In this document: one piece after another, positions 49,253-58,404 of the stretch
How the letters are laid out: the number at the start of each line of letters is the position of its first letter
Position numbering within the stretch: the stretch's first letter is position 1
Assembly: GCA_963777895.1 (NCBI GenBank)
Contig: CAVZSF010000005.1
Coordinates: forward strand, 248,001-312,000
Reading direction: 5' to 3'
DNA length: 64,000 bases
DNA from: UBA2241 sp963777895
GTDB taxonomy: Bacteria; Actinomycetota; Thermoleophilia; UBA2241
The notes under the pieces: generated by a model
Databases searched by the model: none
Seen by the model: the letters and a program-made list of their open reading frames with translations, nothing else
Told to the model about the DNA's origin: nothing
Translations under genes and position numbers: made by a program

Positions 49253-52200
49253 GTGAACGACAGGCAGCCCAAGTTCCGCGAGGTATCGGCGCGCGCCGAC
49301 TTCCCGGCGCTGGACGCCCGCATCCTCGCCTTCTGGCGCGACAACGACATCTTCCACAAGAGCCTCTCGGCGCCGGGCCCGGACGCGCCGCTCTGGGTCT
49401 TCTACGAGGGCCCACCCACGGCGAACGGCAAGCCCGGCGCCCACCACGTCCTCTCCCGCATCTACAAAGACATCTTCCCGCGCTACAAGACGATGCGTGG
49501 CTACCGCGTGCCCCGCAAGGCCGGCTGGGACTGCCACGGCCTGCCGGTAGAGCTCGAGGTCGAGCGACGCCTCGGCATCGACGGCAAGGAGCAGATCGAG
49601 GCCTACGGCGTCGCCGAGTTCAACCAGCTCTGCCGCGAGAGCGTGCTGACCTACCTGCGCGAGTGGGACCGGATGACGGAGCGCATCGGTTTCTGGATCG
49701 ATCTGGACGACGCCTACTACACGCTCACCAACGACTACATCGAGTCGGTGTGGTGGCTGCTGCGGCGCATCTGGGACAAGGGCCTGCTGTATCAGGGCTT
49801 CAAGGTCGTGCACTACTGCCCGCGCTGCGGCACGGCCATCTCGAGCCACGAGGTGGCGCAGGGCTACAAGGAGATCGAGGAGGACTCCGTCTACGCGCGC
49901 TTCCCCTTGACGCCGGCCGCGGCCGAGAAGCTGACCGGCCGGCCGGCCGTCCCCGTGTCGCTCGCGGTCTGGACGACGACCCCGTGGACCCTCGTCTCGA
50001 ACGTCGCCGCGGCGGTGAACCCCGACGTCAGCTATGCGCTCGTCGAGAGCCGCGGCGAGCGCTTCGTGCTCGCCCGCGAGCTGGTCGAGGCGGTGCTCGG
50101 CGGGCAGGCCGTGGTCGAAGCCGAGTTCCCGGGCGCCGAGCTGCTCGGCCTCGAGTACGAGGCGCCGTACCGGTTCCTGGAGCCCGACAAGCCCGCCTGG
50201 CGCGTCATCGGCGGCGACTACGTCACGACCAGCGACGGTACCGGCATCGTGCACATCGCGCCGGCCTTCGGCGAAGAGGACATGCGCGTGGGGCTCGAGA
50301 ACGACCTGCCGATCGTGAACGCGGTCGACCTGCGCGGTCGCTTCATCGCCGAGGTCGGCCCTTGGGCGGGGACCTTCGTCAAAGACGCCGACCCCGCCAT
50401 CATCGCCGACCTCAAGGAGCGTGGCCTCCTCCTGGGCGCCGTGCCCTTCACCCACAGCTACCCCTTCTGCTGGCGCTGCGACACGCCCCTCCTCTACTAC
50501 GCGAAGTCCACCTGGTTTGTGCGCACCACGGCGGTCAAGGATGAGCTCCTCGCGAGCAACGAGGCCGTCACGTGGTATCCCGAGCACATCAAGCAGGGGC
50601 GTTTCGGGGAGTGGCTCGAGAACAACATCGACTGGGCGCTCTCGCGCGACCGCTACTGGGGCACGCCTCTGCCCATCTGGCGCTGCGAGCAGGGCCACAC
50701 GCACTGCGTCGGCTCGCTGGAAGAGCTGCGCGAGCTGGCGGCGGGGCCGGTGCCTGAGGAGCTGGAACTGCACCGGCCCTTCGTCGACGATGTCGTCCTC
50801 ACCTGTTCCGAGTGCGGCGCCGAGATGCGCCGCGTCCCGGAGGTCATCGACGCCTGGTTCGACTCGGGCTCCATGCCCTTCGGGCAGTGGCACTACCCCT
50901 TCGAGAACGGCGACACCTTCCGCGAGCGCTTCCCGGCCGACTTCATCGCCGAGGCCATCGACCAGACACGCGGCTGGTTCTACAGCCTCCTGGCCGTCGC
51001 CACCCTGGTCGAGGGGCAGAGCTCGTACAAGCGGGTGCTCTGCCTGGGGCACATCCTCGACGCCGAGGGCCAGAAGATGAGCAAGAGCCGCGGCAACGTG
51101 GTCGAGCCCGACGCCGTCCTGGACCGGCAGGGCGCGGACGCCTTCCGCTGGTACCTCTTCACCGTCTCCAGTCCCTGGTACTCGCGCCGCTTCTCGATCG
51201 AGATGGTCGACGAGGTCGTGCGCAAGTTCCTGCTCACCCTGTGGAACACCTACAGCTTCTTCACGGTCTACGCCAACATCGACCGCTTCGACCCGGACGC
51301 GGCAAAGATCCCGCTCGCCGAGCGGCCGCTGCTCGACCGCTGGCTTGTCGGCGAGCTCAACCTGCTGGTCAGGCGCGTGACCGAGGGACTCGAGGACTAC
51401 GACGCGACCAGCTCGGGACGCGCCATCCAGGATTTCGTCGACGATCTGAGCAACTGGTACGTGCGGCGCAGCCGGCGTCGTTTCTGGAAGAGCGAAAGCG
51501 ACAGCGACAAGCTCGCCGCCTATCAGACGTTGCACGAGGCGCTGGTCACGGTCGCCAAGCTGCTCGCGCCCTACGCGCCCTTCGTGAGCGAGGAGATCTA
51601 CCAGAACCTGGTGCGCTCGGTCGACGCGGACGCGCCGGAGAGCGTGCACCTGTGCGCGTGGCCGGAGGTCGATGCGGCGGCGATCGACGAGGGTGTGAGC
51701 TTCGCGATGGCGGCGGCGCGCCGGGCGGTCGAGATGGGCAGGGCCGCCCGCAACGCGGCCGCCGTGAAGACGCGCCAGCCGCTCGCCGAAGTCGTGCTGG
51801 CGCTGCCCGAGGCCGAACGCGAGGCCGTCGAGGGCCTGCGCGAGGTCGTGCTCGACGAGCTCAACGTCAAGGAGCTGCGCTTCGTGGGCGACGGCGGCGA
51901 GCTCGTCGCCTACACGGTCAAGCCCAACCTGCGCGTGCTGGGGCCGAAGCTCGGCAAGCAGCTCGGCCAGGTACAGGCGGCGCTCCGCGAAGCGGACGGC
52001 GCCGCCCTGGTGGCCGAGCTCAACGAGTCGGGCGCGGCCACGCTGGGCCTGCCCGGCGGGGCAGAGCTGCGCCTGACCGCCGAGGAGCTCCTCGTCGAGA
52101 CGGGGTCGCCGCAGGGCTATCAGGTCGAGAGCGACGGCGAGCGCGTCGTCGCGCTGAAGACCGAGCTCGACGACGCGCTGCGCGAGGAGGGGCTGGTGCG

Positions 52201-52465
52201 CGAGCTGGTGCACGCCGTGCAGCTCGCGCGCAAGAACGCCGGCCTGCGCATCGAAGACACGATCGAGCTGGCGCTCGAGGCGCCGGACGCCCTGCGTCCG
52301 CTGGTCGAGCGCCACGCCGCCTACCTCAAGGCCGAGACGCTGGCGAGCAGCCTCGATCTGGACGGCGCCGAGCGCGCCTATCGCGAGACGGCGCGCGTCG
52401 AGGGCCACGAGGTCGGCATCGGCCTGCAGGCCAGCGGCACGATCTTCACCACGCCGTACGGCTGA
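49253..52465 (+). CDS. ileS: Isoleucyl-tRNA synthetase
   Basis: A 1070-residue class I synthetase from GTG 49253. The HIGH-type motif is GAHHVLSRIYKD after GPPTANGKPG, the KMSKS motif is GQKMSKSRGN, and the Trp-rich editing domain contains VWTTTPWTLVSN. Length and the motif WDCHGLPVELEVERRLGI match the long IleS2-like type that is close to eukaryotic enzymes and often resists mupirocin. Zinc-binding pairs CPRCGTA and CSECGAE are present. The much longer open frame upstream is antisense to the HAD gene and was not used. The ribosome binding site is weak (GGCGGG). Confidence 0.93.
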   Translation: MNDRQPKFREVSARADFPALDARILAFWRDNDIFHKSLSAPGPDAPLWVFYEGPPTANGKPGAHHVLSRIYKDIFPRYKTMRGYRVPRKAGWDCHGLPVELEVERRLGIDGKEQIEAYGVAEFNQLCRESVLTYLREWDRMTERIGFWIDLDDAYYTLTNDYIESVWWLLRRIWDKGLLYQGFKVVHYCPRCGTAISSHEVAQGYKEIEEDSVYARFPLTPAAAEKLTGRPAVPVSLAVWTTTPWTLVSNVAAAVNPDVSYALVESRGERFVLARELVEAVLGGQAVVEAEFPGAELLGLEYEAPYRFLEPDKPAWRVIGGDYVTTSDGTGIVHIAPAFGEEDMRVGLENDLPIVNAVDLRGRFIAEVGPWAGTFVKDADPAIIADLKERGLLLGAVPFTHSYPFCWRCDTPLLYYAKSTWFVRTTAVKDELLASNEAVTWYPEHIKQGRFGEWLENNIDWALSRDRYWGTPLPIWRCEQGHTHCVGSLEELRELAAGPVPEELELHRPFVDDVVLTCSECGAEMRRVPEVIDAWFDSGSMPFGQWHYPFENGDTFRERFPADFIAEAIDQTRGWFYSLLAVATLVEGQSSYKRVLCLGHILDAEGQKMSKSRGNVVEPDAVLDRQGADAFRWYLFTVSSPWYSRRFSIEMVDEVVRKFLLTLWNTYSFFTVYANIDRFDPDAAKIPLAERPLLDRWLVGELNLLVRRVTEGLEDYDATSSGRAIQDFVDDLSNWYVRRSRRRFWKSESDSDKLAAYQTLHEALVTVAKLLAPYAPFVSEEIYQNLVRSVDADAPESVHLCAWPEVDAAAIDEGVSFAMAAARRAVEMGRAARNAAAVKTRQPLAEVVLALPEAEREAVEGLREVVLDELNVKELRFVGDGGELVAYTVKPNLRVLGPKLGKQLGQVQAALREADGAALVAELNESGAATLGLPGGAELRLTAEELLVETGSPQGYQVESDGERVVALKTELDDALREEGLVRELVHAVQLARKNAGLRIEDTIELALEAPDALRPLVERHAAYLKAETLASSLDLDGAERAYRETARVEGHEVGIGLQASGTIFTTPYG

Positions 52466-52586
52466 TCCACGCCCGGAGTGAGCGAGGGGTGCTGCCGAGC
52501 GGCCTGCTCCGACGGTGCCACACGGCCTTTCCCTGCGCCGCCGAAGCCGTAGACTAGGCAGGCAACGGCAAGAGAGGGCGCGTCCG

Positions 52587-52622
52587 CCGGCCGGCCGAGG
52601 GCTCAAGTCCTCGGCCGGCCGG
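52587..52622 (+). terminator. Hairpin terminator after ileS
   Basis: Perfect fourteen-base arms CCGGCCGGCCGAGG / CCTCGGCCGGCCGG with an eight-base loop, 122 bases past the ileS stop and 33 bases before the methyltransferase start. Confidence 0.7.
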
Positions 52623-52654
52623 CCGATGACCCAACTGGCGACACAGGGGAAGAC

Positions 52655-53359
52655 GTGGACGGCTTCCGCGACTCATCTGCAGACCTCGTATTCGGCGTCG
52701 CCCGGCCCTCGAGCCACGACGCCGTGCTCGACTACGCATGCGGCGTCGGCATGACGTCGCTCGCGCTGTGCGCCGGCGTGGGCCGCGTCGAGGCCGTCGA
52801 CGAGCTGTCCGACGCCCTCGACGAGGGCCGCCGCCTCGCCGCCGAGATCGGGGCGCGCAACATCACCTTCGCGCTCGCCGACCTCTACACGTTGCCCTTC
52901 GAGGACGGCGCCTTCAGCCTGGTGGTCTGTCGCGGCTCCTTCCACCGCCTGCCCGAGCCTGTCGCGGCGCTGCGCGAGATGACGCGCGTGCTGAGCCGCG
53001 GCGGACGCATCGTGGTGGTCGACACCGTCGTCGACGAGGTCACCGATACGCCGCTCAACGACCTCGCCCGGCTGCGCGACCCGTCGCATCGCCGGCTGTA
53101 CCGGGCGGAGGAGCTGGGACGGTTCGCGGCGCGCGCCGGCCTCTCGGTCGTCGAACAGCAGGTGGAGCGGCGCACGGTCGACCTGGACTACTGGCTGCAG
53201 GCTGCCGCGGTGCAGAGAGAGAAGGGCGACATGATCCGCCACCGGTTCCTCGCGCTCTCTCCCCCGGTACAGGAGCGCCTCGACCTGGCGTTCGCCGATA
53301 ACCTCGTGTCGTTCAGCTACGACGCCGCCGCATTGCGGCTGGAGCGCGAGCGCCTCTAG
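52655..53359 (+). CDS. Class I SAM-dependent methyltransferase
   Basis: A 234-residue protein. SAM-binding motif I is VLDYACGVGMTSLAL, the acidic loop is VEAVDELSDAL, and the post-motif ADLYTLPFEDGAFSLVVCRG is typical of UbiE/COQ5-like enzymes (Methyltransf_11). The C-terminal part (LDYWLQAAAVQREKGDMIRH) may cover the substrate. GTG 52655 gives a slightly short N-terminus; an ATG at 52626 lies in another frame, so a frame break before the start cannot be ruled out. Substrate unknown. Confidence 0.78.
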   Translation: MDGFRDSSADLVFGVARPSSHDAVLDYACGVGMTSLALCAGVGRVEAVDELSDALDEGRRLAAEIGARNITFALADLYTLPFEDGAFSLVVCRGSFHRLPEPVAALREMTRVLSRGGRIVVVDTVVDEVTDTPLNDLARLRDPSHRRLYRAEELGRFAARAGLSVVEQQVERRTVDLDYWLQAAAVQREKGDMIRHRFLALSPPVQERLDLAFADNLVSFSYDAAALRLERERL

Positions 53360-53363
53360 AGCA

Positions 53364-53385
53364 ACGGGCGGCTCGCGCCGCCCGT
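53364..53385. terminator. Shared hairpin between convergent methyltransferase and trxA
   Basis: Perfect eight-base arms ACGGGCGG / CCGCCCGT with a six-base loop, followed on the plus strand by CCTTAT. Only 69 bases separate the two stops, so it probably serves both directions. Confidence 0.65.
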
Positions 53386-53428
53386 CCTTATGCCGATGCT
53401 CGCGCGGGATCGTCCCGCCGCCGCTGGC

Positions 53429-53749
53429 TCAGCCCAGGAAGCTCCCGAGCTCGCCGACCAGCTTGGCCTTGGGCATGGCGCCCACGATGCGCTGCTTGAC
53501 CTCGCCGCCCTCGAACGCCAGCACGGTCGGGATGTTCATCACGCTGAAGCGCTGCGCCACATCGGGCGCCTCGTCCACGTTGAGCTTCACGAACGTGACG
53601 CTCGGGTAGTCGCCGGCCATCTCTTCGAGCACGGGTCCGATCATGCGGCAGGGGCCGCACCACTCGGCCCAGAAGTCCACGAGCACCTTGCCCTCGGCCT
53701 TGAGTACCACGTCCTCGAAGTCGCTTTGCGACACCGCATCCACGTTCAT
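53429..53749 (-). CDS. trxA: Thioredoxin
   Basis: A 106-residue thioredoxin with the redox motif FWAEWCGPCRM and the cis-proline in NIPTVLAF. ATG 53749 follows GGAGGAG. It lies fourteen bases after trxB, its reductase, so the pair is surely cotranscribed. Cytoplasmic dithiol donor. Confidence 0.95.
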   Translation of the reverse strand: MNVDAVSQSDFEDVVLKAEGKVLVDFWAEWCGPCRMIGPVLEEMAGDYPSVTFVKLNVDEAPDVAQRFSVMNIPTVLAFEGGEVKQRIVGAMPKAKLVGELGSFLG

Positions 53750-53763
53750 CTCCTCCGTTCTGG

Positions 53764-54903
53764 TCAGGTGACGGGCGCGCCCTCGGCGGCGGCTTCGCCG
53801 CCGCCCGCCGGCGCGCCCTGCGCCGGCTGCTTCTCGCCGGCCTCCCGGCCGTCGCCCGTCGCGACCTGGGGTGCCGGCTCGCACATGTCCGGGCCGCCCC
53901 ACGTCTCGCGCCGGTCGACGGCCGACGGCACGGGGCAGTCGAGCTCGTCGAGGTAGCGGCTCGCCTGGACGGCGGCGAGCGATCCCTCGCCGACCGCCAT
54001 GGCGATCTGCTTGAGCGGGTTGGAGCGCGCGTCGCCGCAGGCGAAGACGCCGCACTGCGAGGTGCGCATCAGGTCGTCGGTGCGGATGTAGCCGGCCGGA
54101 TCCAGCGTCACGACGCCCTGCAGGAACGACGTGTTGGGGAGCTGGCCGATGTAGAAGAAGACGCCGTTCACCGGCAGGCTGCGAAGCTCCTGCGTCTTCA
54201 CGTTCTGCACCTCGAGCGCCTCGACCATCTGGCCGCCCATGATGCGCCGCGGCACCGAGTCCCAGACGAACTCCATCTTGTCGTTGCCGAAGGCGCGCTC
54301 CTGGATGATCTTCTCGGCGCGCAGCTCGTCGCGGCGGTGCACGACGTAGACCTTGTCGGCGAAGCGCGTGAGGAAGAGGCCTTCTTCGACGGCCGAGTCG
54401 CCGCCGCCGACGACGGCGACGCTGCGGTTCTTGTAGAGGGCGCCGTCGCAGGTCGCACACCAGGAGACGCCGCGGCCCACGAACTCGGCCTCGCCCGGGA
54501 TGCCCGAGCGTTTCGCCTCGACGCCGGGAGCGAGGATGATCGCCTTGCCGCGGATGCGTTCCTGGTCGGTGGAGATGCTGAACAGGCCGTCGGGCTCGGG
54601 CTGGAAGGCCGCCACGGTCGTGATCTCGCGAAGCTCGGCCCCGAACTGGGCGGCCTGGCGCTTCATCCTGTCGGAGAGGTCGAAGCCGGAGATGCCCTCG
54701 GGGAAGCCGGGGAAGTTCTCGACCAGCTCGGTCAGGGCGATCTGGCCGCCCGCCATGTTGCGCTCGAGGATCACGGTCGAACGCCGGCCGCGGGCGCTGT
54801 AGATCGCGGCCGTCAGGCCGGCGGGCCCACCACCGACGATGACCACGTCATAGGTCTCGACGGTCCCCTGCTTCGGCAGGTTGATGCGGATGTCCAACCC
54901 CAT
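53764..54903 (-). CDS. trxB: Thioredoxin reductase with low-complexity C-terminal extension
   Basis: A 379-residue flavoprotein. FAD motif VVIVGGGPAGLTAAIYSARG, redox centre WCATCDG, NADPH motif VAVVGGGDSAVEEGLFL and the FAD-closing GVFACGDARS are all present. The core ends near residue 320; the last 55-60 residues (from CPVPSAVDRRETWGG) are rich in Gly, Ala and Pro and are not part of the family, whose members usually have about 310-330 residues. The extension may be disordered. NADPH reduces TrxA, encoded next. Confidence 0.93.
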   Translation of the reverse strand: MGLDIRINLPKQGTVETYDVVIVGGGPAGLTAAIYSARGRRSTVILERNMAGGQIALTELVENFPGFPEGISGFDLSDRMKRQAAQFGAELREITTVAAFQPEPDGLFSISTDQERIRGKAIILAPGVEAKRSGIPGEAEFVGRGVSWCATCDGALYKNRSVAVVGGGDSAVEEGLFLTRFADKVYVVHRRDELRAEKIIQERAFGNDKMEFVWDSVPRRIMGGQMVEALEVQNVKTQELRSLPVNGVFFYIGQLPNTSFLQGVVTLDPAGYIRTDDLMRTSQCGVFACGDARSNPLKQIAMAVGEGSLAAVQASRYLDELDCPVPSAVDRRETWGGPDMCEPAPQVATGDGREAGEKQPAQGAPAGGGEAAAEGAPVT

Positions 54904-54933
54904 GGGGCGTGAGTATACCCGGGGCCGAGCGGC

Positions 54934-55953
54934 TCAGAGCAGCCCGCGGCGCACGAGCTCCTCGGCGATCTGTACGGCGTTGAGCGCGGCGCCCTTGCGC
55001 AGGTTGTCGGCGACCACCCACAGGTCGAGACCGTTGGCGATGGTCGGGTCCTCGCGGACGCGGCCGACGTAGACGGGGTCCTTGCCTTCGGCCGCCAGCG
55101 GCATCGGGTACTGGAGCTCGGCCGGATCGTCGACCAGCTCGATGCCGGGCGCGGCGGCGAGCAGCCGCCGCGCCTCGTCCGCGCTCAGTTTGCGCTTCGT
55201 CTGGACGTTGACGGCCTCGCTGTGCGCGCCGAAGACCGGCACGCGCACACAGGTGGCCGTCACCTTGAGCTCGGGATCGGCGAAGATCTTGACGGTCTCG
55301 TCGACCATCTTCTGCTCTTCCTTGGTCGAGCCCGAGGGCAGGAAGCTGTCGATGTGCGGCAGCAGGTTGAAGGCGATCTGGTGCGGATAGAACTGCTGCT
55401 CGACGGGGTCGCCGGCGGCCCAGGCGTGGGCCTGCGCGTCGAGCGCCGCGATGCCGCCCTGGCCGCTGCCGGCGACCGACTGGTAGGTCGAGACGACGAC
55501 GCGCTCGATGCCGGCGGCGTCGTAGATGGGCTTGAGCGCGACGACCATCTGGATGGTCGAGCAGTTCGGCGTGGCGATGAGGCCCTGGTGGCGGTCGAGG
55601 TGGTCGGCGTTGACCTCGGGCACGACCAGCGGGACCGCCGGGTCGCCGCGGAAGGCGCTCGACTTGTCGATGACGATGGCGCCGGCGTCGACTGCCGCGG
55701 GGACGTGCTCCTGGCTGACGGCGCCGCCTGCCGCGAAGAAGGCGAGGTCGACGCCGTCGAACGAGTCTGCGTCGAGCCGCCGCACCTCGATCTCGCCGCC
55801 CTTGAACGGCAGGCGGCGCCCCGCCGAGCGCTCGCTCGCCAGCAGGCGCAGCTCGCCGACGGGGAAGCCGCGCTCCTCGAGGATCGCGCGGACGGTGCCT
55901 CCGACGACGCCCGTCGCGCCGGCGATGGCGACCGTGTACTGCTTGCCCGCCAT
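54934..55953 (-). CDS. asd: Aspartate-semialdehyde dehydrogenase
   Basis: A 339-residue enzyme. The NADP-binding start AIAGATGVVGGTVRAILEER and the catalytic cysteine in IATPNCSTIQMV are visible, with SVAGSGQGGIAALDAQ of the substrate site. It reduces aspartyl phosphate for lysine, diaminopimelate, threonine and methionine synthesis. It follows lysC by 46 bases and is followed by trxB after 30, suggesting a lysC-asd-trxB-trxA transcript. Confidence 0.95.
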   Translation of the reverse strand: MAGKQYTVAIAGATGVVGGTVRAILEERGFPVGELRLLASERSAGRRLPFKGGEIEVRRLDADSFDGVDLAFFAAGGAVSQEHVPAAVDAGAIVIDKSSAFRGDPAVPLVVPEVNADHLDRHQGLIATPNCSTIQMVVALKPIYDAAGIERVVVSTYQSVAGSGQGGIAALDAQAHAWAAGDPVEQQFYPHQIAFNLLPHIDSFLPSGSTKEEQKMVDETVKIFADPELKVTATCVRVPVFGAHSEAVNVQTKRKLSADEARRLLAAAPGIELVDDPAELQYPMPLAAEGKDPVYVGRVREDPTIANGLDLWVVADNLRKGAALNAVQIAEELVRRGLL

Positions 55954-55999
55954 CAGGCCACCTGCCCTGCGCGCGCGGCGATCGGCCGTGAGTCGTCCA

Positions 56000-57265
56000 T
56001 CACGCCTCCCGCTCGGCCGACTCGGGGTAGACGCAGCTGTCGTCGAGCCCGAAGGTGGTGTGCAGCGCGCGCACCGCCTCTTCGACCCGCGCCTTGGCGA
56101 TCACGCAGGAGATCTTGATGGGGCTCGTGCTGATGATGTCGAGGTTGATGCCCATGTCGGCGAGCGTCTTGAACATGGTCGCCGCGACCCAGGGATTGGT
56201 GCGCATGCCGGCGCCGACGATGCTCACCTTGGCGATCGAGTCGTCGGTGTCGTAGGTCTCGCCGCCCAGTTCTTTGACGACCGCGCGCAGCGCCGTGTCG
56301 GCGGCCGCGCGGTCGTCCACGGGGATCGTGCAGGTGATGTCGCTGTGGCCGCTCTCGCTGGTGTTCTGGATGATGGTGTCGACGTTGACGTGGGCGTCGG
56401 CCAGCGCGCCGAAGACGCGCGCCGCGACGCCCGGCCGGTCGGGCACGTGCCTGACCGTGACCTTGGCCTCGTCCGTCGAGTAGGTGACCGCCCGGATGAT
56501 CGGCTGTTCCAGCTCTTCGCTCTCCATCTGGACACCTTCCTCTCTCACCCACGTGCCGTCGGCGTCGGTGAAGCTCGAACGCACGTGGATCGGGATGCCG
56601 TACTTGCGTGCATATTCCACGGAACGCAGCGCCAGGACCTGCGCTCCCGACGCCGCCATCTCGAGCATCTCGTCGTAGGAGATGGCGGCCATGCGGCACG
56701 CCTTCGACACGACGCTCGGGTTCGCCGTGTAGACGCCGTCGACGTCGGTGTAGATCTCGCAGACCTCGGCGCCCAGCGCGTGCGCCAGAGCGACGGCGGT
56801 CGTGTCCGAGCCGCCGCGACCGAGCGTGGTGACTTCCTTCTCGGTCGAGACGCCCTGGAAGCCGGCCACCAGCACGATCTTGCCGGCCGCCAGGGCGTCC
56901 TCCACCCTGAAGGCGCGGATGTCGAGGATCCGCGCCTTGCCGTGTACCGTGTCGGTGATGATGCCCGCCTGCGACCCCGTGTAGCTGATCGCTTCTTTGC
57001 CGAGCCGGTGGATGGCCATGGCGAGCAGGGCGCAGCTGATGCGCTCGCCGGTCGTGAGCAGCATGTCCATCTCGCGCTCGGGCGGGTTCGGCGAGATCTC
57101 GTAGGCGAGCTCGAGGAGCTCGTCGGTGGTGTCGCCCCGGGCCGAGACCACGGCGCAGACGCTGTGGCCCTGCTCGTAGGTCGCCACGATGCGCCGCGCC
57201 ACGTTCATGATGCGCGTGGCGTCGGCGACGGACGTCCCGCCGTATTTCTGGACGACGATGGACAC
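56000..57265 (-). CDS. lysC: Aspartate kinase
   Basis: A 421-residue aspartokinase from GTG 57265 behind GGAGG. The kinase domain begins VQKYGGTSVADATRIMNVAR and has TTGERISCALLAMAI and FQGVSTEKEVTTLGRGGSDT. Two C-terminal ACT domains follow (VTVRHVPDRPGVAARVFGAL and VSIVGAGMRTNPWVAATMFK), so feedback control by lysine and/or threonine is expected. The longer upstream frame (to 57652) runs over the GNAT gene and is not used. Confidence 0.94.
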   Translation of the reverse strand: MSIVVQKYGGTSVADATRIMNVARRIVATYEQGHSVCAVVSARGDTTDELLELAYEISPNPPEREMDMLLTTGERISCALLAMAIHRLGKEAISYTGSQAGIITDTVHGKARILDIRAFRVEDALAAGKIVLVAGFQGVSTEKEVTTLGRGGSDTTAVALAHALGAEVCEIYTDVDGVYTANPSVVSKACRMAAISYDEMLEMAASGAQVLALRSVEYARKYGIPIHVRSSFTDADGTWVREEGVQMESEELEQPIIRAVTYSTDEAKVTVRHVPDRPGVAARVFGALADAHVNVDTIIQNTSESGHSDITCTIPVDDRAAADTALRAVVKELGGETYDTDDSIAKVSIVGAGMRTNPWVAATMFKTLADMGINLDIISTSPIKISCVIAKARVEEAVRALHTTFGLDDSCVYPESAEREA

Positions 57266-57294
57266 TGAGTACCTCCGAAGACCGGCGTAAGAGT

Positions 57295-57765
57295 CTAACG
57301 GATGGCGCCGGTCCGATGCACCGGCGGCGGGTCGTGGCGCATGCGCACGAAGGGCGGTTCGACCAGGGTCACTCTGAACCCCAGTCTCTCGTACAGGCTC
57401 CTTGCGCGCGGGTTCGCGGACACGACCGAGAGGACGACGGGAAGTCCACGACTCGCAGCCTGCTCGATCAACGTCCTCACGACCGCCGTTCCGATCCCCC
57501 TGCCCTGGAAGGCGGGCGCGATCTGCAGTTCGTGGACGTAGAGCGAGTCGGATCGCTCCTCGAGAAAGAGACAACCCACCGCGCGGGACTCGACCTCGAT
57601 GACCGAGACGCTCAGCTCTCTGAAGCGCCTCTCGAACTCGGCGCGTTGCCACGCGTCATCCCAGCCCCACGTCCGCGCGACCACGTCGCGCATGTTGACG
57701 CAGTACATCGAGTAGAGGAACTGCTCGTCCTCCTGCGCGGCTGGGCGCATGCTGACCTTGGTCAT
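57295..57765 (-). CDS. GNAT family N-acetyltransferase
   Basis: A 156-residue GNAT protein. The acetyl-CoA loop reads LQIAPAFQGRGIGTAVV and the C-terminal LSVVSANPRARSLYERLGF is typical of the fold. Substrate unknown. It lies 30 bases after the start of lysC on the same strand (upstream of it) and just downstream of the yoeB toxin gene; toxin-antitoxin neighbours make an acquired origin plausible. Confidence 0.85.
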   Translation of the reverse strand: MTKVSMRPAAQEDEQFLYSMYCVNMRDVVARTWGWDDAWQRAEFERRFRELSVSVIEVESRAVGCLFLEERSDSLYVHELQIAPAFQGRGIGTAVVRTLIEQAASRGLPVVLSVVSANPRARSLYERLGFRVTLVEPPFVRMRHDPPPVHRTGAIR

Positions 57766-57815
57766 CGTGCCTCACCTCGTGGCGAAGAGGCGCGTCTTCT
57801 CCACCATCCTTCTGG

Positions 57816-58080
57816 TCACTCGTAGTAGGTCCACATCCTCAACACCTTGACGGCGTGCTCGTCTACATTGGACCTCGTAGACCAAACGATGGTGGATGTT
57901 GATGCGCCGCGAGCAGGCGCCTCTGAGGTCGCCGACAAGCTTCTCGAACGGCGGCGGCGACTGAAAGGGATCGACGGCCAGGACGGCAAGCAGCTCCTCG
58001 GCCTGCGGCTTCAGGCCGGCCGCGGCGAGCTTCTTCGCGTCTTGGCGCGCCTGCTTGGTGTAGAGCAGCCGCCAGCTCAC
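57816..58080 (-). CDS. yoeB: YoeB/Txe family mRNA interferase toxin (frameshift near its end)
   Basis: GTG 58080 overlaps the antitoxin stop by four bases (GTGA). The product has the Txe/YoeB signature PPPFEKLVGDLRGACSRRIN followed by IHHRLVYEV. Beyond that, the raw frame runs on to 57772 with unrelated residues, but one frame over the expected end NVDEHAVKVLRMWTYYE and a stop at 57818-57816 appear. The break lies at about 57868-57872. The lost segment carries the C-terminal His/Tyr region needed for ribosome-dependent mRNA cleavage, so as sequenced the toxin should be inactive. Error and genuine inactivation are both possible. Confidence 0.8.
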
Positions 58081-58319
58081 CAGTCGAGCTCGTCTTCGAG
58101 CTCGGCGGCCGGCGTTGCCATGCCCTCGAGGATGGACTCGCGCATGCCCGGGACGGAGACCAGGTACAGCGTCTCCTGCACGGCGCGCCAGTCGTCCTCC
58201 GAAACGAGCACGGCGCTGCCGCGCTTGCCGGTGATCTGCACGGGCTCATGCGACTGCGCAACATCGTCGAGGAGCTTGTAGAGCTGCTTACGCGCTTCGG
58301 TGGCGCTCATGGTCGTCAT
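58077..58319 (-). CDS. yefM: YefM/Phd family antitoxin
   Basis: An 80-residue antitoxin from ATG 58319, seven bases behind AGGAGG. The N-terminal DNA-binding half reads MSATEARKQLYKLLDDVAQS and VQITGKRGSAVLVSEDDW; the acidic C-terminal tail (MATPAAELEDELDW) would wrap and neutralise the toxin. The upstream extension of the frame was rejected because it crosses the operator. Pairs with yoeB and likely represses the operon. Confidence 0.9.
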   Translation of the reverse strand: MTTMSATEARKQLYKLLDDVAQSHEPVQITGKRGSAVLVSEDDWRAVQETLYLVSVPGMRESILEGMATPAAELEDELDW

Positions 58320-58333
58320 CGCAGACCTCCTGA

Positions 58334-58354
58334 GTACGTACGGAAAAGCGTACG
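58334..58354 (-). promoter_or_regulatory. Operator of the yefM-yoeB operon
   Basis: Two CGTACG palindromes at 58337-58342 and 58349-58354, centres exactly twelve bases apart, with the first extended to GTACGTAC. The YefM-YoeB operator of E. coli is known to have paired palindromes with a TGTACA core at the same spacing. The site is 18 bases upstream of the antitoxin start, where it would block the promoter. Confidence 0.65.
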
Positions 58355-58404
58355 ACCAGAGACGCTGGAAGTCAAGCGCGCAGAGTCGTGCTCGAACGGC
58401 CCTG

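Noticed and set aside
49232..52606. 1124-residue minus-strand frame opposite ileS
   Set aside because: Antisense shadow; composition dominated by Arg, Ala, Leu, Val and His, and it covers the whole well-supported ileS.
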